64,000 nt of DNA from Roseovarius mucosus DSM 17069. Its GTDB lineage: Bacteria > Pseudomonadota > Alphaproteobacteria > Rhodobacterales > Rhodobacteraceae. The notes below the pieces were generated by a model that saw only the letters and a list, made by a program, of their open reading frames with translations, was not told the origin of the DNA and did no database searches. Location: contig NZ_KN293988.1 of NCBI RefSeq assembly GCF_000768555.3, forward strand, positions 1 to 64,000, in the 5' to 3' direction. The position numbers and the translations under genes are program-made. Below, in pieces: positions 43,419 to 51,731 of this stretch (position 1 is the stretch's first letter; every line of letters begins with the position of its first letter).

Positions 43419-45195
43419 AATTGTTCATTCCTTTTTTTGATGAGGCCGACGGTTTTTCCGCCTGTGTGGTTGCTGCGGCGAACGGGAAATTGCCGAACAT
43501 CGCGCCAAAGACATGGGTGATCCAGGCATCGCGTCCCTTGCGCCATGCGCCTATACCCTCGCCGGTGCGCGCCGACAGCGCACGCTCGGCCACGATCGCG
43601 GGGTGGTCGTCCGGCAATGGTGAGCGCGTCTCGCGCAGCGTTTCGGCGGTGGACTTGATCAGGGCCATCCACGGGTTCACCTGTTCGGAGAACATCGTTC
43701 TGGTCCAGCGCATGGGGTGCAGCGCACGGAGCGCCTCAGCGCTGGCCGGGGTCGTCGCGGCGCGGATCCAAGGACTGACGAAAATCGAATAGACCGCCTC
43801 GTTGATCCGCGATATCTGCGCCACTTGTTTCAAGGCCGCATCGTCCGATGCAATGCCCAGATCATCGACCTCGCGCGGTTCGAATCGCACCTCAAAATCG
43901 CCGGTCTCGCAGTCCGGGTCACCCGACGGGTTGTCGATCACCATCTCGTAGAGACCCGGGGAAAGGGCCTCGACATCGTCCAGGCTTTCCAGAATCGCAC
44001 GATGCTGGAGCCGCGCGACGGAGCCGGAGACGAAGATGCCCAGATGCCCGACACGCGGATGCGTCATATAGACGATGCGCTGCCCGGCTGCCTTGAGCGC
44101 ATCGGTATCGGGATAAAGCTTGCCAATCCACCCCATTGCCTGTTCGGGCGGCGTGATGTTGTCACCGTCCGAGGCGAAGATGATCAGCGGATTGCTGATG
44201 CGCTTAAGATCGACGGTGCAATGCGCATCCAGCTGCATCTCGCCCTGTTCCAGCCGGTTGCCGATGAACAGGTTCTGCGTGATGCCGAGGATTTCCTCGC
44301 GGCTGAGCGTGTAGTAGCCATTCCACCAGCGTTCGAATTCGACGAACCGCTCACGCTCTGTGTCGGCATGGGCAAAGAGGGTCGCGTACTTATCCCAGAT
44401 CGCCTTTTCCGGTTGCAGGGTCTCAAAATTCTGCGCCAGCCAGGCGCCATCGAACCGGCCATCGCCCAGATCGGATATCATATGCGCGGCCCAGGCCCCT
44501 CCCGAGAGCGCGCCCATCATCCGCATCGGGCTGCTTGCCGCCTCGCCCGACCAATAGCTGAGCGGTGAGCCATTCAGCACAATCGGACCGGTCAGGCCGT
44601 CGCAATCCGCCGCCAGCAGCGTGGCCGCCCAACCGGCCTGGCAATTGCCGTAGAGCACGGGGGCTGTGTCCGGGTGACGGCGCGCGACCTCCAATACAAA
44701 ATCGCGCAGTGCATAATGCACGTCCGACAGCGTCTGACCCGGCATGGGCTCGGGATAGAAGATCACGAAATAGACCGGGTGGCCTTCGTGCATCGCCATG
44801 CCGACCTCGCTGTCGCGCTTGAAGCCGCCGATACCGGGCCCGTGCCCGGCGCGCGGATCGATCACGATCACCGGCGGCTTGGCCTCGTCCACGCAATCGT
44901 CCCAGCAATCGTCGCCGACCCGCGTGATCCTGAGCAGCGCGTAGTTGGCCGACCGCTCAAAGGTGCGTGCGTCCAGCAGCAGTTCGTAATCGAAATCCAG
45001 AAGCGGCGGCATGCCCTGCCGCTCATGCGCGATCATATTGTCGGCGCGTTCACGCAGCGTGTCGAGAAGCAGCACCCAGCGTTCAAAGGCGTCTTGGACG
45101 TAAGGCACGTTACTAGCGGTCGTTGCGTTACCGGAAACGGGTGCAAGAAATTGTTCCGGGGTCACTGTCGCAAGGCGCAGGCTCTTATTCATCAT
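43402..45195 (-). CDS. DUF3141 alpha/beta-hydrolase (PHA-synthase-like)
   Basis: The 597-residue protein is a DUF3141 member with an alpha/beta-hydrolase core. VIVIDPRAGHGPGIGGFKRDSEVGMAMHEGHPVYF is in the first third, the nucleophile box GNCQAGW (Cys, as in PHA synthases) near residue 184, IIFASDGDNITPPEQAMGW near the expected Asp, and THPRVGHLGIFVSG with the expected His near 380. The reaction is not established. In other bacteria it is found with FabI, acetate kinase and stress proteins. The C-terminus (SSKKGMNNYGMAF) overlaps the small His-rich gene. It belongs to the operon starting at 45520. Confidence 0.85.
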   Translation of the reverse strand: MMNKSLRLATVTPEQFLAPVSGNATTASNVPYVQDAFERWVLLLDTLRERADNMIAHERQGMPPLLDFDYELLLDARTFERSANYALLRITRVGDDCWDDCVDEAKPPVIVIDPRAGHGPGIGGFKRDSEVGMAMHEGHPVYFVIFYPEPMPGQTLSDVHYALRDFVLEVARRHPDTAPVLYGNCQAGWAATLLAADCDGLTGPIVLNGSPLSYWSGEAASSPMRMMGALSGGAWAAHMISDLGDGRFDGAWLAQNFETLQPEKAIWDKYATLFAHADTERERFVEFERWWNGYYTLSREEILGITQNLFIGNRLEQGEMQLDAHCTVDLKRISNPLIIFASDGDNITPPEQAMGWIGKLYPDTDALKAAGQRIVYMTHPRVGHLGIFVSGSVARLQHRAILESLDDVEALSPGLYEMVIDNPSGDPDCETGDFEVRFEPREVDDLGIASDDAALKQVAQISRINEAVYSIFVSPWIRAATTPASAEALRALHPMRWTRTMFSEQVNPWMALIKSTAETLRETRSPLPDDHPAIVAERALSARTGEGIGAWRKGRDAWITHVFGAMFGNFPFAAATTQAEKPSASSKKGMNNYGMAF

Positions 45196-45520
45196 CAGCT
45201 TCCTCTTGATTGGTAGTGTCTATGGAGGGTCGTCCAGCGAGCATCACACGCACGAAATCCTTCGCCACATCCTCGCGCAGACCGGTCAGCAGATAGGACG
45301 CATCGCCGGGCTCGATGCCCAACGCGCGCGCCGCGAGTGACGGGGGCTGGTTCATCATTTCGACCCGGTTGAACAACGCCCGCGCCATCGGGGCGTCGGC
45401 ATGCCCGCAGGTCTCGGCACAGGCACAGGTCATTTGCGAGAACAAGATCCGAAGATCATCGTCGTCGGATGATGAGTGACGGGTTCCCCCTGATTTCCGA
45501 TCCATCGTCTTGCGTGGCAT
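45185..45520 (-). CDS. Hypothetical protein with CACAETCGH motif
   Basis: The 111-residue protein has no recognised domain. It begins with a basic and acidic low-complexity segment (RHSSSDDDD). It carries a Cys/His cluster CACAETCGH near residues 32-40 that could bind metal, followed by ALFNRVEMMNQPPSLAARALGIEPGDASYLLTGLREDVAKDFVRVML. It is the first gene behind a strong ECF-type promoter (45569-45594) and overlaps the DUF3141 start by 11 bases. It could be a small regulatory or metal-binding partner of the operon. Confidence 0.65.
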   Translation of the reverse strand: MPRKTMDRKSGGTRHSSSDDDDLRILFSQMTCACAETCGHADAPMARALFNRVEMMNQPPSLAARALGIEPGDASYLLTGLREDVAKDFVRVMLAGRPSIDTTNQEEADDE

Positions 45521-45568
45521 GGCTAGGCGACTCCTGTGGTTGAGCCTTCGGGCTTGGTCACAGAAGAA

Positions 45569-45594
45569 GACGCCGGAAGAAGGAAATCGTTACA
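45569..45594 (-). promoter_or_regulatory. ECF-type promoter before the DUF3141-FabI-Rieske operon
   Basis: On the minus strand: TGTAAC (45589-45594), 16 bases, CGTC (45569-45572). It lies in the 92-base gap between the sigma factor gene and the first operon gene, with an untranslated leader of about 45 bases. Confidence 0.75.
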
Positions 45595-45612
45595 GACCCG
45601 CCGACAGGGCGA

Positions 45613-46239
45613 TCAGTGTTCCTGTCCCTCTTCTTCGCAATCAGTCTCGTGTTTGTCGTTCTCGCAGCCCTCGGGCGGACAGTAACAATCGTCCCGGTCC
45701 TCTTGGCAGCACTTGCCGCAATGCGTTGTAAGCGCCTCGCGCAAAGCAGTGCGTGCCCGGTGTAGCCGGACACCAAGTGCGTTGCGGTTAAGCCGCAGAT
45801 CGGCTGCCACGCTTTCGCGATCTTCTTCGCCGAAATCGATGCGCCGGATCAGTTCGGCATCCGCCGGGCGCAGTTCGGAAATCAACCCGCCATGGCAGGT
45901 GCACAGCCGCGCCATCTGTGAGGGCGCATCGGCAATCCATTCCTCTGGTTCGCGCGCCGCCGCCGCCGCCAGCCGGCTACGCCGGGTCCCTTTGCGGTAG
46001 TGATCGTTCAAAGTGGACCGCAGGATTGTGTAGAGCCACGCATCCATTCGTTCGACCTCTCGGAGCTGATCCTTGCGTGACAGCACGCGGATGCAGAAGT
46101 CTTGCAGGACATCCTCTGCATCTGCGCGGTTGCCAAGCCGTTTGACCAGAAATCCCATAAACGCTCCGCGCCCGTCCAACAGGGCGCGTTCCGGCGAAGC
46201 GTCGGGCACATCGGGCTTGCCACTGTCTTGCGATGCCAT
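45613..46239 (-). CDS. ECF sigma factor with Cys-rich C-terminal tail (CorE-like) 1
   Basis: The 208-residue protein has sigma region 2 (NRADAEDVLQDFCIRVL...ERMDAWLYTILRSTLNDHYRKG, about 35-85). Region 4 is at about 115-170 (FGEEDRESVAADLRLNRNALGVRLHRARTALREAL). It ends with a tail holding THCGKCCQEDRDDCYCPPEGC and a further Cys in a Glu/Asp-rich end. Additional CTCH lies between the regions. No anti-sigma gene is adjacent. In Myxococcus CorE a similar Cys-rich C-terminal domain senses copper directly, so I infer a metal-responsive one-component sigma factor. It is very similar to the protein at 59847-60410. Confidence 0.87.
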   Translation of the reverse strand: MASQDSGKPDVPDASPERALLDGRGAFMGFLVKRLGNRADAEDVLQDFCIRVLSRKDQLREVERMDAWLYTILRSTLNDHYRKGTRRSRLAAAAAREPEEWIADAPSQMARLCTCHGGLISELRPADAELIRRIDFGEEDRESVAADLRLNRNALGVRLHRARTALREALTTHCGKCCQEDRDDCYCPPEGCENDKHETDCEEEGQEH

Positions 46240-46288
46240 GATGTCTCTGCCCTTTCCAAGAGGTTTGCGAAGGTGCGATCAGCGCTGA

Positions 46289-46314
46289 TTCGAGCATTGT
46301 CTCTCTAACGTACA
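46289..46314 (-). promoter_or_regulatory. Possible variant promoter before sigma gene 1
   Basis: On the minus strand TGTACG (46309-46314), 16 bases, CGAA (46289-46292) keeps the spacing of the shared element but differs in both boxes. It is listed only as a possible relative. Confidence 0.25.
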
Positions 46315-46459
46315 ATGCGCGCAGTCATTCTAAGAACAATTTGCCCCTCCGCGCGTCACTCTGAATAAGCAACACACATTCGTATCGAAGCAAACAGGCT
46401 TTCGACGAAGACAATAGCCAAAACGACCGTTTGAAAACAGGTTAACAGGTTGTTCTGTA

Positions 46460-47350
46460 TTATCGACCTTGAGACCGCCGTGCTCCCTTAAGATTGACGA
46501 ACACGATCCCCAAAATGACCAGCGCAATACCGGAAAATTGAATCCCGGACAGGCGTTCCCCGAAAAACAAGGCACCAATTGAAAGACCGAAGATTGGAAC
46601 AAGAAAGCTGAACACAATCGCCCGGTTCAGCTCAACTGCCTCCAGCACGGAAAACCAGAGCCAATACACCAGCGCTGAGCCGAACAGGGCCAGCCCCAAA
46701 AGCGATGCCGTGAAGACCGCGTTCCATTGAATGGCGTTTTGATCTTCCAGCGCGAGGGCTGCGAACGCGAGCGGCGCGCTGCCGATGAGCAACTGTAACC
46801 CCATTGCAAAAAGCCCGTCCACTTTGCCGGCGATGGACTTGATGGCCACGTTGCTGATGGTCACCCCAACCGCGGCCAAAACGATATAGGCGAAACCGAT
46901 GGCCGACCCCTCTTGCCCTCCATCAAGCAATTGCGGCAGCGCGATCACGAGGATTCCCATGAATCCGATCGAAAGGCCGACCCAACCGACCTTCGGCAGC
47001 CTTTCGCCAAGCCATACAACACCCAGTATTGCGGCCAGCAGCGGCTGCGCGTTTGCGATGACCGTGGCGAGGCCCGGAGACACGAATTCTGCTGCATGAA
47101 ACATGCCCAGAAATCCCAAACTTGTCGCACCAATCCCGACGATCCCCAAGGTCAACCACGTGCGCCAACCGCGCGGGAATGGTCTGCGCAAAATCATGGC
47201 CAACCCCACCAGAGCCGCGCCTGCCAGACCTGCCCGCATCGTCGCAAAGGTCAGGTGCGGCGCGTATTGCAGCCCCGCCGTGATCAGCGGAAAGCACGCC
47301 GCCCACAGGAACATGGCCAAAACGATTTTGGTTATGACAGTCGGCGACAT
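46460..47350 (-). CDS. EamA/DMT-family transporter
   Basis: The 296-residue protein has ten predicted helices in two EamA repeats. Repeat 1 includes FLWAACFPLITAGLQYAPHLTFATMRAGLAGAAL and repeat 2 includes AVGVTISNVAIKSIAGKVDGLFAMGLQLLIGSAPLAF. These drug/metabolite transporters usually export amino acids or other small molecules; the substrate is not evident. It has a promoter of the shared ECF-type 79 bases upstream and is divergent from sigma gene 2. The 140-base gap after its stop holds no gene. Confidence 0.87.
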   Translation of the reverse strand: MSPTVITKIVLAMFLWAACFPLITAGLQYAPHLTFATMRAGLAGAALVGLAMILRRPFPRGWRTWLTLGIVGIGATSLGFLGMFHAAEFVSPGLATVIANAQPLLAAILGVVWLGERLPKVGWVGLSIGFMGILVIALPQLLDGGQEGSAIGFAYIVLAAVGVTISNVAIKSIAGKVDGLFAMGLQLLIGSAPLAFAALALEDQNAIQWNAVFTASLLGLALFGSALVYWLWFSVLEAVELNRAIVFSFLVPIFGLSIGALFFGERLSGIQFSGIALVILGIVFVNLKGARRSQGR

Positions 47351-47428
47351 CGAGATTTCCTTTCCAAGTCAGAAGTGGCAGGAATTGCAGAAATTTTCCG
47401 ATGTGCCAACTCAGGGGCGAAGTAAGAA

Positions 47429-47454
47429 GACGCTGCGGCAGCCGAAACCTTACG
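47429..47454 (-). promoter_or_regulatory. ECF-type promoter before the EamA transporter
   Basis: On the minus strand: CGTAAG (47449-47454), 16 bases, CGTC (47429-47432). The first base of the -35 differs from the other members, but spacing and -10 agree. Confidence 0.55.
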
Positions 47455-47559
47455 CATTCCTGGGCATACGCCCGTTGGCCCGGGTTCCAAAAGACCGCGC
47501 CTGTGCATACCCAACAGCAAAACCACCAACAATCAGGTCACCCGAAGCACCCGAAAAAG

Positions 47560-47585
47560 TGTAACGTTCTCGATGGTTCGGCGTC
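47560..47585 (+). promoter_or_regulatory. ECF-type promoter before sigma gene 2
   Basis: TGTAAC (47560-47565), 16 bases, CGTC (47582-47585), then an AGAGG ribosome binding site and the ATG at 47606. Its position before a sigma factor gene suggests autoregulation. Confidence 0.75.
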
Positions 47586-47605
47586 TTACTTTTCAGAGGT
47601 GTATC

Positions 47606-48274
47606 ATGAATCACGACCCGAATGATCGGTTATCCACAGCAGATCAGCCCAACACAGCCGCCAAGGATGCGGACATCGCTGTCCGTCGCTCGCTGGTGGA
47701 AGGTCGGCAGCATATCCTGAATTTCCTGCGTCGGCGACTGGGAGATCCGGAGGCAGCCGAGGATGTCCTGCAAACGTTCATGCTGCGCGCCATTGACCGC
47801 TCCGAGCAACTTCGCGATGTGCGCGCCGTTCGTGGCTGGCTCGGCCAGATTCTGGCGTCGTCCATCGCCGACTACGGTCGCAAGGTTTCGCGAAGGCGCC
47901 AGAGGGAGGTAGTCATGGCCCCAACCGACCTGGACAGCGTCCAAAACGGGTTCGACGAAGAACTCGACGAGGCGATATGCAATTGTCTGTACAAGCTGTT
48001 GCCGACGCTCAGACCGGAATATGCCGAAGTAATCTGGCGCGTCGATCTTCAGGAGCAGCCGCGCGATGCTGTCGCCAAAGACCTTGGCATCACCTTGAAC
48101 AACATCACGGTCCGCCTTCACCGGGGTCGGCAGGCGTTGAAGACAAGGTTGGAACAGATGTGCCTGACCTGCCCGGTTCATGGCTTTCTCGATTGCGATT
48201 GCGACGCAGCGGAAAAGGCCCGCGCTCGTTTTCAAGCGATGAAGGACGACGCCGGAGCGAAAACGACGGACTGA
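47606..48274 (+). CDS. ECF sigma factor with Cys-rich C-terminal tail 2
   Basis: I choose the ATG at 47606, since the upstream ATG at 47573 lies within the promoter. The 222-residue protein has region 2 (LGDPEAAEDVLQTFMLRAIDRSEQLRDVRAVRGWLGQILASSIADYGRK) and region 4 (VDLQEQPRDAVAKDLGITLNNITVRLHRGRQALK). It ends with a tail containing CLTCPVHGFLDCDCD, plus CNC between the two regions. The tail again has Cys and His ligands suited to copper or zinc. It is a more distant paralogue of the two other sigma factors here. No anti-sigma gene is adjacent. The CFA synthase operon follows. Confidence 0.87.
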   Translation: MNHDPNDRLSTADQPNTAAKDADIAVRRSLVEGRQHILNFLRRRLGDPEAAEDVLQTFMLRAIDRSEQLRDVRAVRGWLGQILASSIADYGRKVSRRRQREVVMAPTDLDSVQNGFDEELDEAICNCLYKLLPTLRPEYAEVIWRVDLQEQPRDAVAKDLGITLNNITVRLHRGRQALKTRLEQMCLTCPVHGFLDCDCDAAEKARARFQAMKDDAGAKTTD

Positions 48275-48426
48275 GCCCCGATGTGCTGGCCCTCTCTCAC
48301 CGGCGTGTCTGCAATTCACGGATCGCGTTCTATTGTCCGCCAGCGAGGACACGCCGATCCGTTTTCCAAGGGTTCCGCCTACGCACGCCTGTGCACCGCG
48401 GGCACCGTGTCGGCAGGCCGCTGCGC

Positions 48427-48452
48427 TGTAATGAACCTTGTCATCTTTCGTC
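48427..48452 (+). promoter_or_regulatory. ECF-type promoter before CFA synthase
   Basis: TGTAAT (48427-48432), 16 bases, CGTC (48449-48452) lie in the 242-base gap after sigma gene 2. The -10 is 64 bases before the CFA synthase start. Confidence 0.75.
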
Positions 48453-48516
48453 TGTTTTATCAGAAAGCGGCGGTTGACGCCGCCTGCCGACAAAAAACAA
48501 GACGGAGCAAGCGATC

Positions 48517-49857
48517 ATGTCCAATAGCGAAACCTCTCCCGACGAACGCTTTGAACAAGAAGGTAGCCGGATTGAAACCGGACGTCTCGCACCGGGACGG
48601 GCGGCCATGTGGTTGCTCGCCAAATCGCTGCGACGCCTCGTTCAAAACGGACGCCTCACCATCTACGATCCCTGCGGCCAGACGTGGCATTTCGGCCCCG
48701 GCGGCGAACCCGCCGTTTCCGTCCGTTTGACCGAAAAGGTGCTGCCTGTGCAACTTCTGGTGAACCCCAGCATTGCACTTGGCGAGGCTTATATGGACGG
48801 GACGCTGCGCATTGAAACTGGCAGCCTGCGCGACCTCCTCTCGATCTGCATGACCGACATAGATACTATCGACGCATTGCCTGGCAGACGATTGACCCGC
48901 TGGCTGGACGCATTCCTGAGCCGCAGGCTGCATCATAATCCGATCAGCCGGTCTCACGCGAACGTGGCGCATCACTACGACATCTCGACCGAACTCTACG
49001 ACCTTTTTCTGGATGCGGATCGACAATACTCCTGCGCCTACTTCCCGATCGGGACCGAAACGTTGGACGAGGCCCAGGCCTTCAAGAAAAAGCACATCGC
49101 AGCAAAGCTCTTGATGCGACCCGGTCTGGAGGTTCTCGACATCGGCTCGGGCTGGGGCGGGCTGGCGATGGAGCTTGCCCAGCAACACGAGGCGCGCGTG
49201 ACCGGGCTCAGCCTCTCGACCGAACAGATTGCCGCTGCCCGCGAACGTGCCCAGCAAACCGGCCTGTTTGATCAGGTGGCCTTTGAACGGCGCGATTACC
49301 GCGAAGAGCATGGGCTATACGATCGCGTCGTGTCCGTAGGTATGTTCGAGCATGTGGGCCGCAGCGGATTCGATGCGTTTTTTACCACCCTTCAGCGCGT
49401 TCTCAGGCCCGATGGCGTCGCACTTTTGCATGCGATCGGCAGGATGGCGCCCAAAGGCGGCAGCGATCCGTGGATCCGCAAATACGTCTTCCCCGGGGGC
49501 TATCTGCCCACGCTGTCCGAAACCATCGCGGCAGCAGAGCGTGCGGGAATGTGGGTCACGGATGTCGAGGTCCTGCGGTTGCATTATGCCGAGACTCTGC
49601 GCCACTGGTCCGAACGATTTGCCCAGGAACGCGAAACAGCGCGCATGCTTTACGACGAGCGGTTCTGCCGTATGTGGGAATTCTATCTGGCTGTCTGCGA
49701 AATGGCGTTCCGGAATGGGCGGTTGATGGTCTTCCAGATCCAGCTTGCCAAGCGCCGTGATGCGGTTCCGCTGACCCGTGACTATATCGCCAAGGTCAAG
49801 GCAGGCGAATCCGCCTGGGATATTTCGACCGGCACAGAATTCACGAGAGCGGGATGA
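48517..49857 (+). CDS. cfa: Cyclopropane-fatty-acyl-phospholipid synthase family protein
   Basis: The 446-residue protein has an N-terminal lipid-binding region and a SAM-methyltransferase domain. VLDIGSGWGGLAMELAQ (about 207-223) is the SAM loop, preceded by ANVAHHYDISTELYDLFLD and YSCAYF, which are hallmarks of CFA synthases. FERRDYREEHGLYDRVVSVGMFEHVG follows. It adds a methylene group from SAM to unsaturated membrane phospholipids, a common response to acid, oxidative or low-growth stress. It is controlled by a promoter of the shared ECF-type and overlaps the GAPDH gene as ATGA. Confidence 0.9.
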   Translation: MSNSETSPDERFEQEGSRIETGRLAPGRAAMWLLAKSLRRLVQNGRLTIYDPCGQTWHFGPGGEPAVSVRLTEKVLPVQLLVNPSIALGEAYMDGTLRIETGSLRDLLSICMTDIDTIDALPGRRLTRWLDAFLSRRLHHNPISRSHANVAHHYDISTELYDLFLDADRQYSCAYFPIGTETLDEAQAFKKKHIAAKLLMRPGLEVLDIGSGWGGLAMELAQQHEARVTGLSLSTEQIAAARERAQQTGLFDQVAFERRDYREEHGLYDRVVSVGMFEHVGRSGFDAFFTTLQRVLRPDGVALLHAIGRMAPKGGSDPWIRKYVFPGGYLPTLSETIAAAERAGMWVTDVEVLRLHYAETLRHWSERFAQERETARMLYDERFCRMWEFYLAVCEMAFRNGRLMVFQIQLAKRRDAVPLTRDYIAKVKAGESAWDISTGTEFTRAG

Positions 49858-50897
49858 CTGACATGAGACCTATCAGAGTTGCCGTAAACGGATACGGCGT
49901 GATCGGCAAACGTGTGGCAGACGCAGTGGTCGCACAAGAGGACATGGACCTCGTTGGCGTGGCGGATGTCACCTCCGACTGGCGCGCCCGCATGGCGCGC
50001 GCGAAGGGTTTCGCGCTTTATGCCGCCGACCCGGATCGCACCCCGGCCATGCGAGAGGCCGGCCTTGACGTGGCCGGAGGGCTCGACGACCTGCTTGCTA
50101 CCGCAGACATCGTGGTGGACAGCACGCCCAAGAAAGTGGCTGTGCGCAATGTGGAAACCTATCGCGAAAGAGGCATCCGGTTCATCGTTCATGGCGGCGA
50201 AAAACACGAGGTGACCGGCCATTCCTTTGTTGCCGAAGCAAACTATGCAAGCGCGATTGGGCGCGATCGCACCCGCGTGGTGTCCTGCAACACGACGTCG
50301 ATCGTCCGCACCCTCACAGCGCTGAAAGTTGCAGGGCTTCTTGGCTCAGCGCGCGGAACGCTCCTGCGGCGCGCCACCGACCCGTGGGAAAGCCATCTGG
50401 GTGGAATCATGAACACGCTTGTGCCCGAACCCGATATTCCCAGCCATCAGGGCCCGGATGCACAAAGCGTCGATCCCGATCTCGACGTGATCACGATGGC
50501 CGTGAAGGTGCCGCAGACCCTTGCCCATCTGCATTATTGGTCGGTCAGGATGCCGCGCAAGGCGTCCAAAGACGAGGTACTCGAAGCGTTCCGCGCCTCC
50601 TCCCGCATCGCGTTGATCCGGATGGCGGACGGGCTGGGCGCACTTAACGCGGTCAAGGAGATGATGGCCGATTTCGGGCGTCCCAACGACAGCCTCTATG
50701 AGGTGGCTCTGTGGGAGGACATGCTCAAGGTCGAGGGCGACGAATTGTACTATGCCTACATGGTCGACAACCAAGCCATCGTGATCCCCGAAACCATCGA
50801 CGCGATCCGCGCCCTGACGGAAGCCGAGCGAGACGGATCGGCGTCGATTGCGCGTACGAACGCGGCGCTTGGGGTCGGGACATTTACGGCGACCTGA
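49854..50897 (+). CDS. Type II (archaeal-type) glyceraldehyde-3-phosphate dehydrogenase
   Basis: The 347-residue protein resembles the archaeal class II GAPDH rather than bacterial GapA. It has VAVNGYGVIGKRVADAV at the nucleotide-binding start, GVADVTSDW, HGGEKHEVTGHSFV, the catalytic Cys in VVSCNTTSIVRTL (about residue 145) and RATDPWESHLGGIMNTLVP. It oxidises glyceraldehyde-3-phosphate with NAD(P) and phosphate. The start overlaps the CFA synthase stop as ATGA; an alternative ATG lies nine bases later. A second GAPDH type with different cofactor or redox sensitivity may serve under stress. Confidence 0.85.
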   Translation: MTDMRPIRVAVNGYGVIGKRVADAVVAQEDMDLVGVADVTSDWRARMARAKGFALYAADPDRTPAMREAGLDVAGGLDDLLATADIVVDSTPKKVAVRNVETYRERGIRFIVHGGEKHEVTGHSFVAEANYASAIGRDRTRVVSCNTTSIVRTLTALKVAGLLGSARGTLLRRATDPWESHLGGIMNTLVPEPDIPSHQGPDAQSVDPDLDVITMAVKVPQTLAHLHYWSVRMPRKASKDEVLEAFRASSRIALIRMADGLGALNAVKEMMADFGRPNDSLYEVALWEDMLKVEGDELYYAYMVDNQAIVIPETIDAIRALTEAERDGSASIARTNAALGVGTFTAT

Positions 50898-50942
50898 CAG
50901 CCCCCTAGCAACAGGTTCCAAACCCATAGGGCAGAGACCCGA

Positions 50943-51713
50943 TCAGCCCGCCGACATGCCCCCGTCGATGGGATACTGCGCTCCCGTGATGAAGGCGGAC
51001 TCGTCGGAGGCGAGGAACAGGACCAGATTGGCGATTTCTATGCTTTCACCATAGCGACCCAGCGGAATCGTGCCGGCAAGCTGTTGCTTCACTTCGTCGC
51101 CGTGGCCGGGATTGAACCCTTCCTCCAGCGACCGCATCATCCGCGTGTTGACCGGCGAGGGATGCACCGAGTTGACACGCACGTTGTGGCCTGCGACCTC
51201 TATCGCGGCGGCGCGCGTCAAACCGACAACGGCATGTTTCGACGTGATATAGGGCGCGACGTTCGGGCTGCCCTTGAGGCCCGCGATCGACGACATGTTG
51301 ATCACGCTGCCCGATTGCTGCCCAGTCATCACGGGCAAGACATGCTGCAACCCAAGGAAAGCGCCGCGCACATTAACCGCCATCACGCGGTCAAAATCCT
51401 CGATCTTCTGATCGACCAGCGGCGCGACCATGCCTTCGACTCCGGCGTTGTTGAAGAACACGTCGATGCGCCCGAACTTCTCGACGGTCTGCGCGACGTA
51501 TCTTTTGCAATCTTCGACCGATGAGACGTCGGCGGCGATTGTCAGCAGGTCGTCCGGATTGCCCAGATCCCCCGCAGCATCCGACAGGTCGTCAACGTGG
51601 AGGTCCACAAGCGCAACCTTGGCCCCCTCACTCAAGAAAAGCCGGGCGGTTTCCAGACCGATGCCTGCCGCTCCTCCAGTGATCAGGGTGACTTTTTCTG
51701 CCAGACGTTTCAT
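50943..51713 (-). CDS. SDR-family oxidoreductase
   Basis: The 256-residue classical short-chain dehydrogenase has TGGAAGIGLETARLF (residues 12-26) for NAD(P) binding, NNAGVEG near 90, the catalytic Ser in INMSSIAG and the Tyr-x3-Lys in PYITSKHAVVG. It ends with LASDESAFITGAQYPIDGGMSAG, typical of the family. Asp near residue 37 (VDLH) suggests NAD preference. It is the last gene of the arginine deiminase operon, 18 bases after arcC. The substrate is unknown. Confidence 0.87.
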   Translation of the reverse strand: MKRLAEKVTLITGGAAGIGLETARLFLSEGAKVALVDLHVDDLSDAAGDLGNPDDLLTIAADVSSVEDCKRYVAQTVEKFGRIDVFFNNAGVEGMVAPLVDQKIEDFDRVMAVNVRGAFLGLQHVLPVMTGQQSGSVINMSSIAGLKGSPNVAPYITSKHAVVGLTRAAAIEVAGHNVRVNSVHPSPVNTRMMRSLEEGFNPGHGDEVKQQLAGTIPLGRYGESIEIANLVLFLASDESAFITGAQYPIDGGMSAG

Positions 51714-51731
51714 CGAATATGCTCCTTGGGT

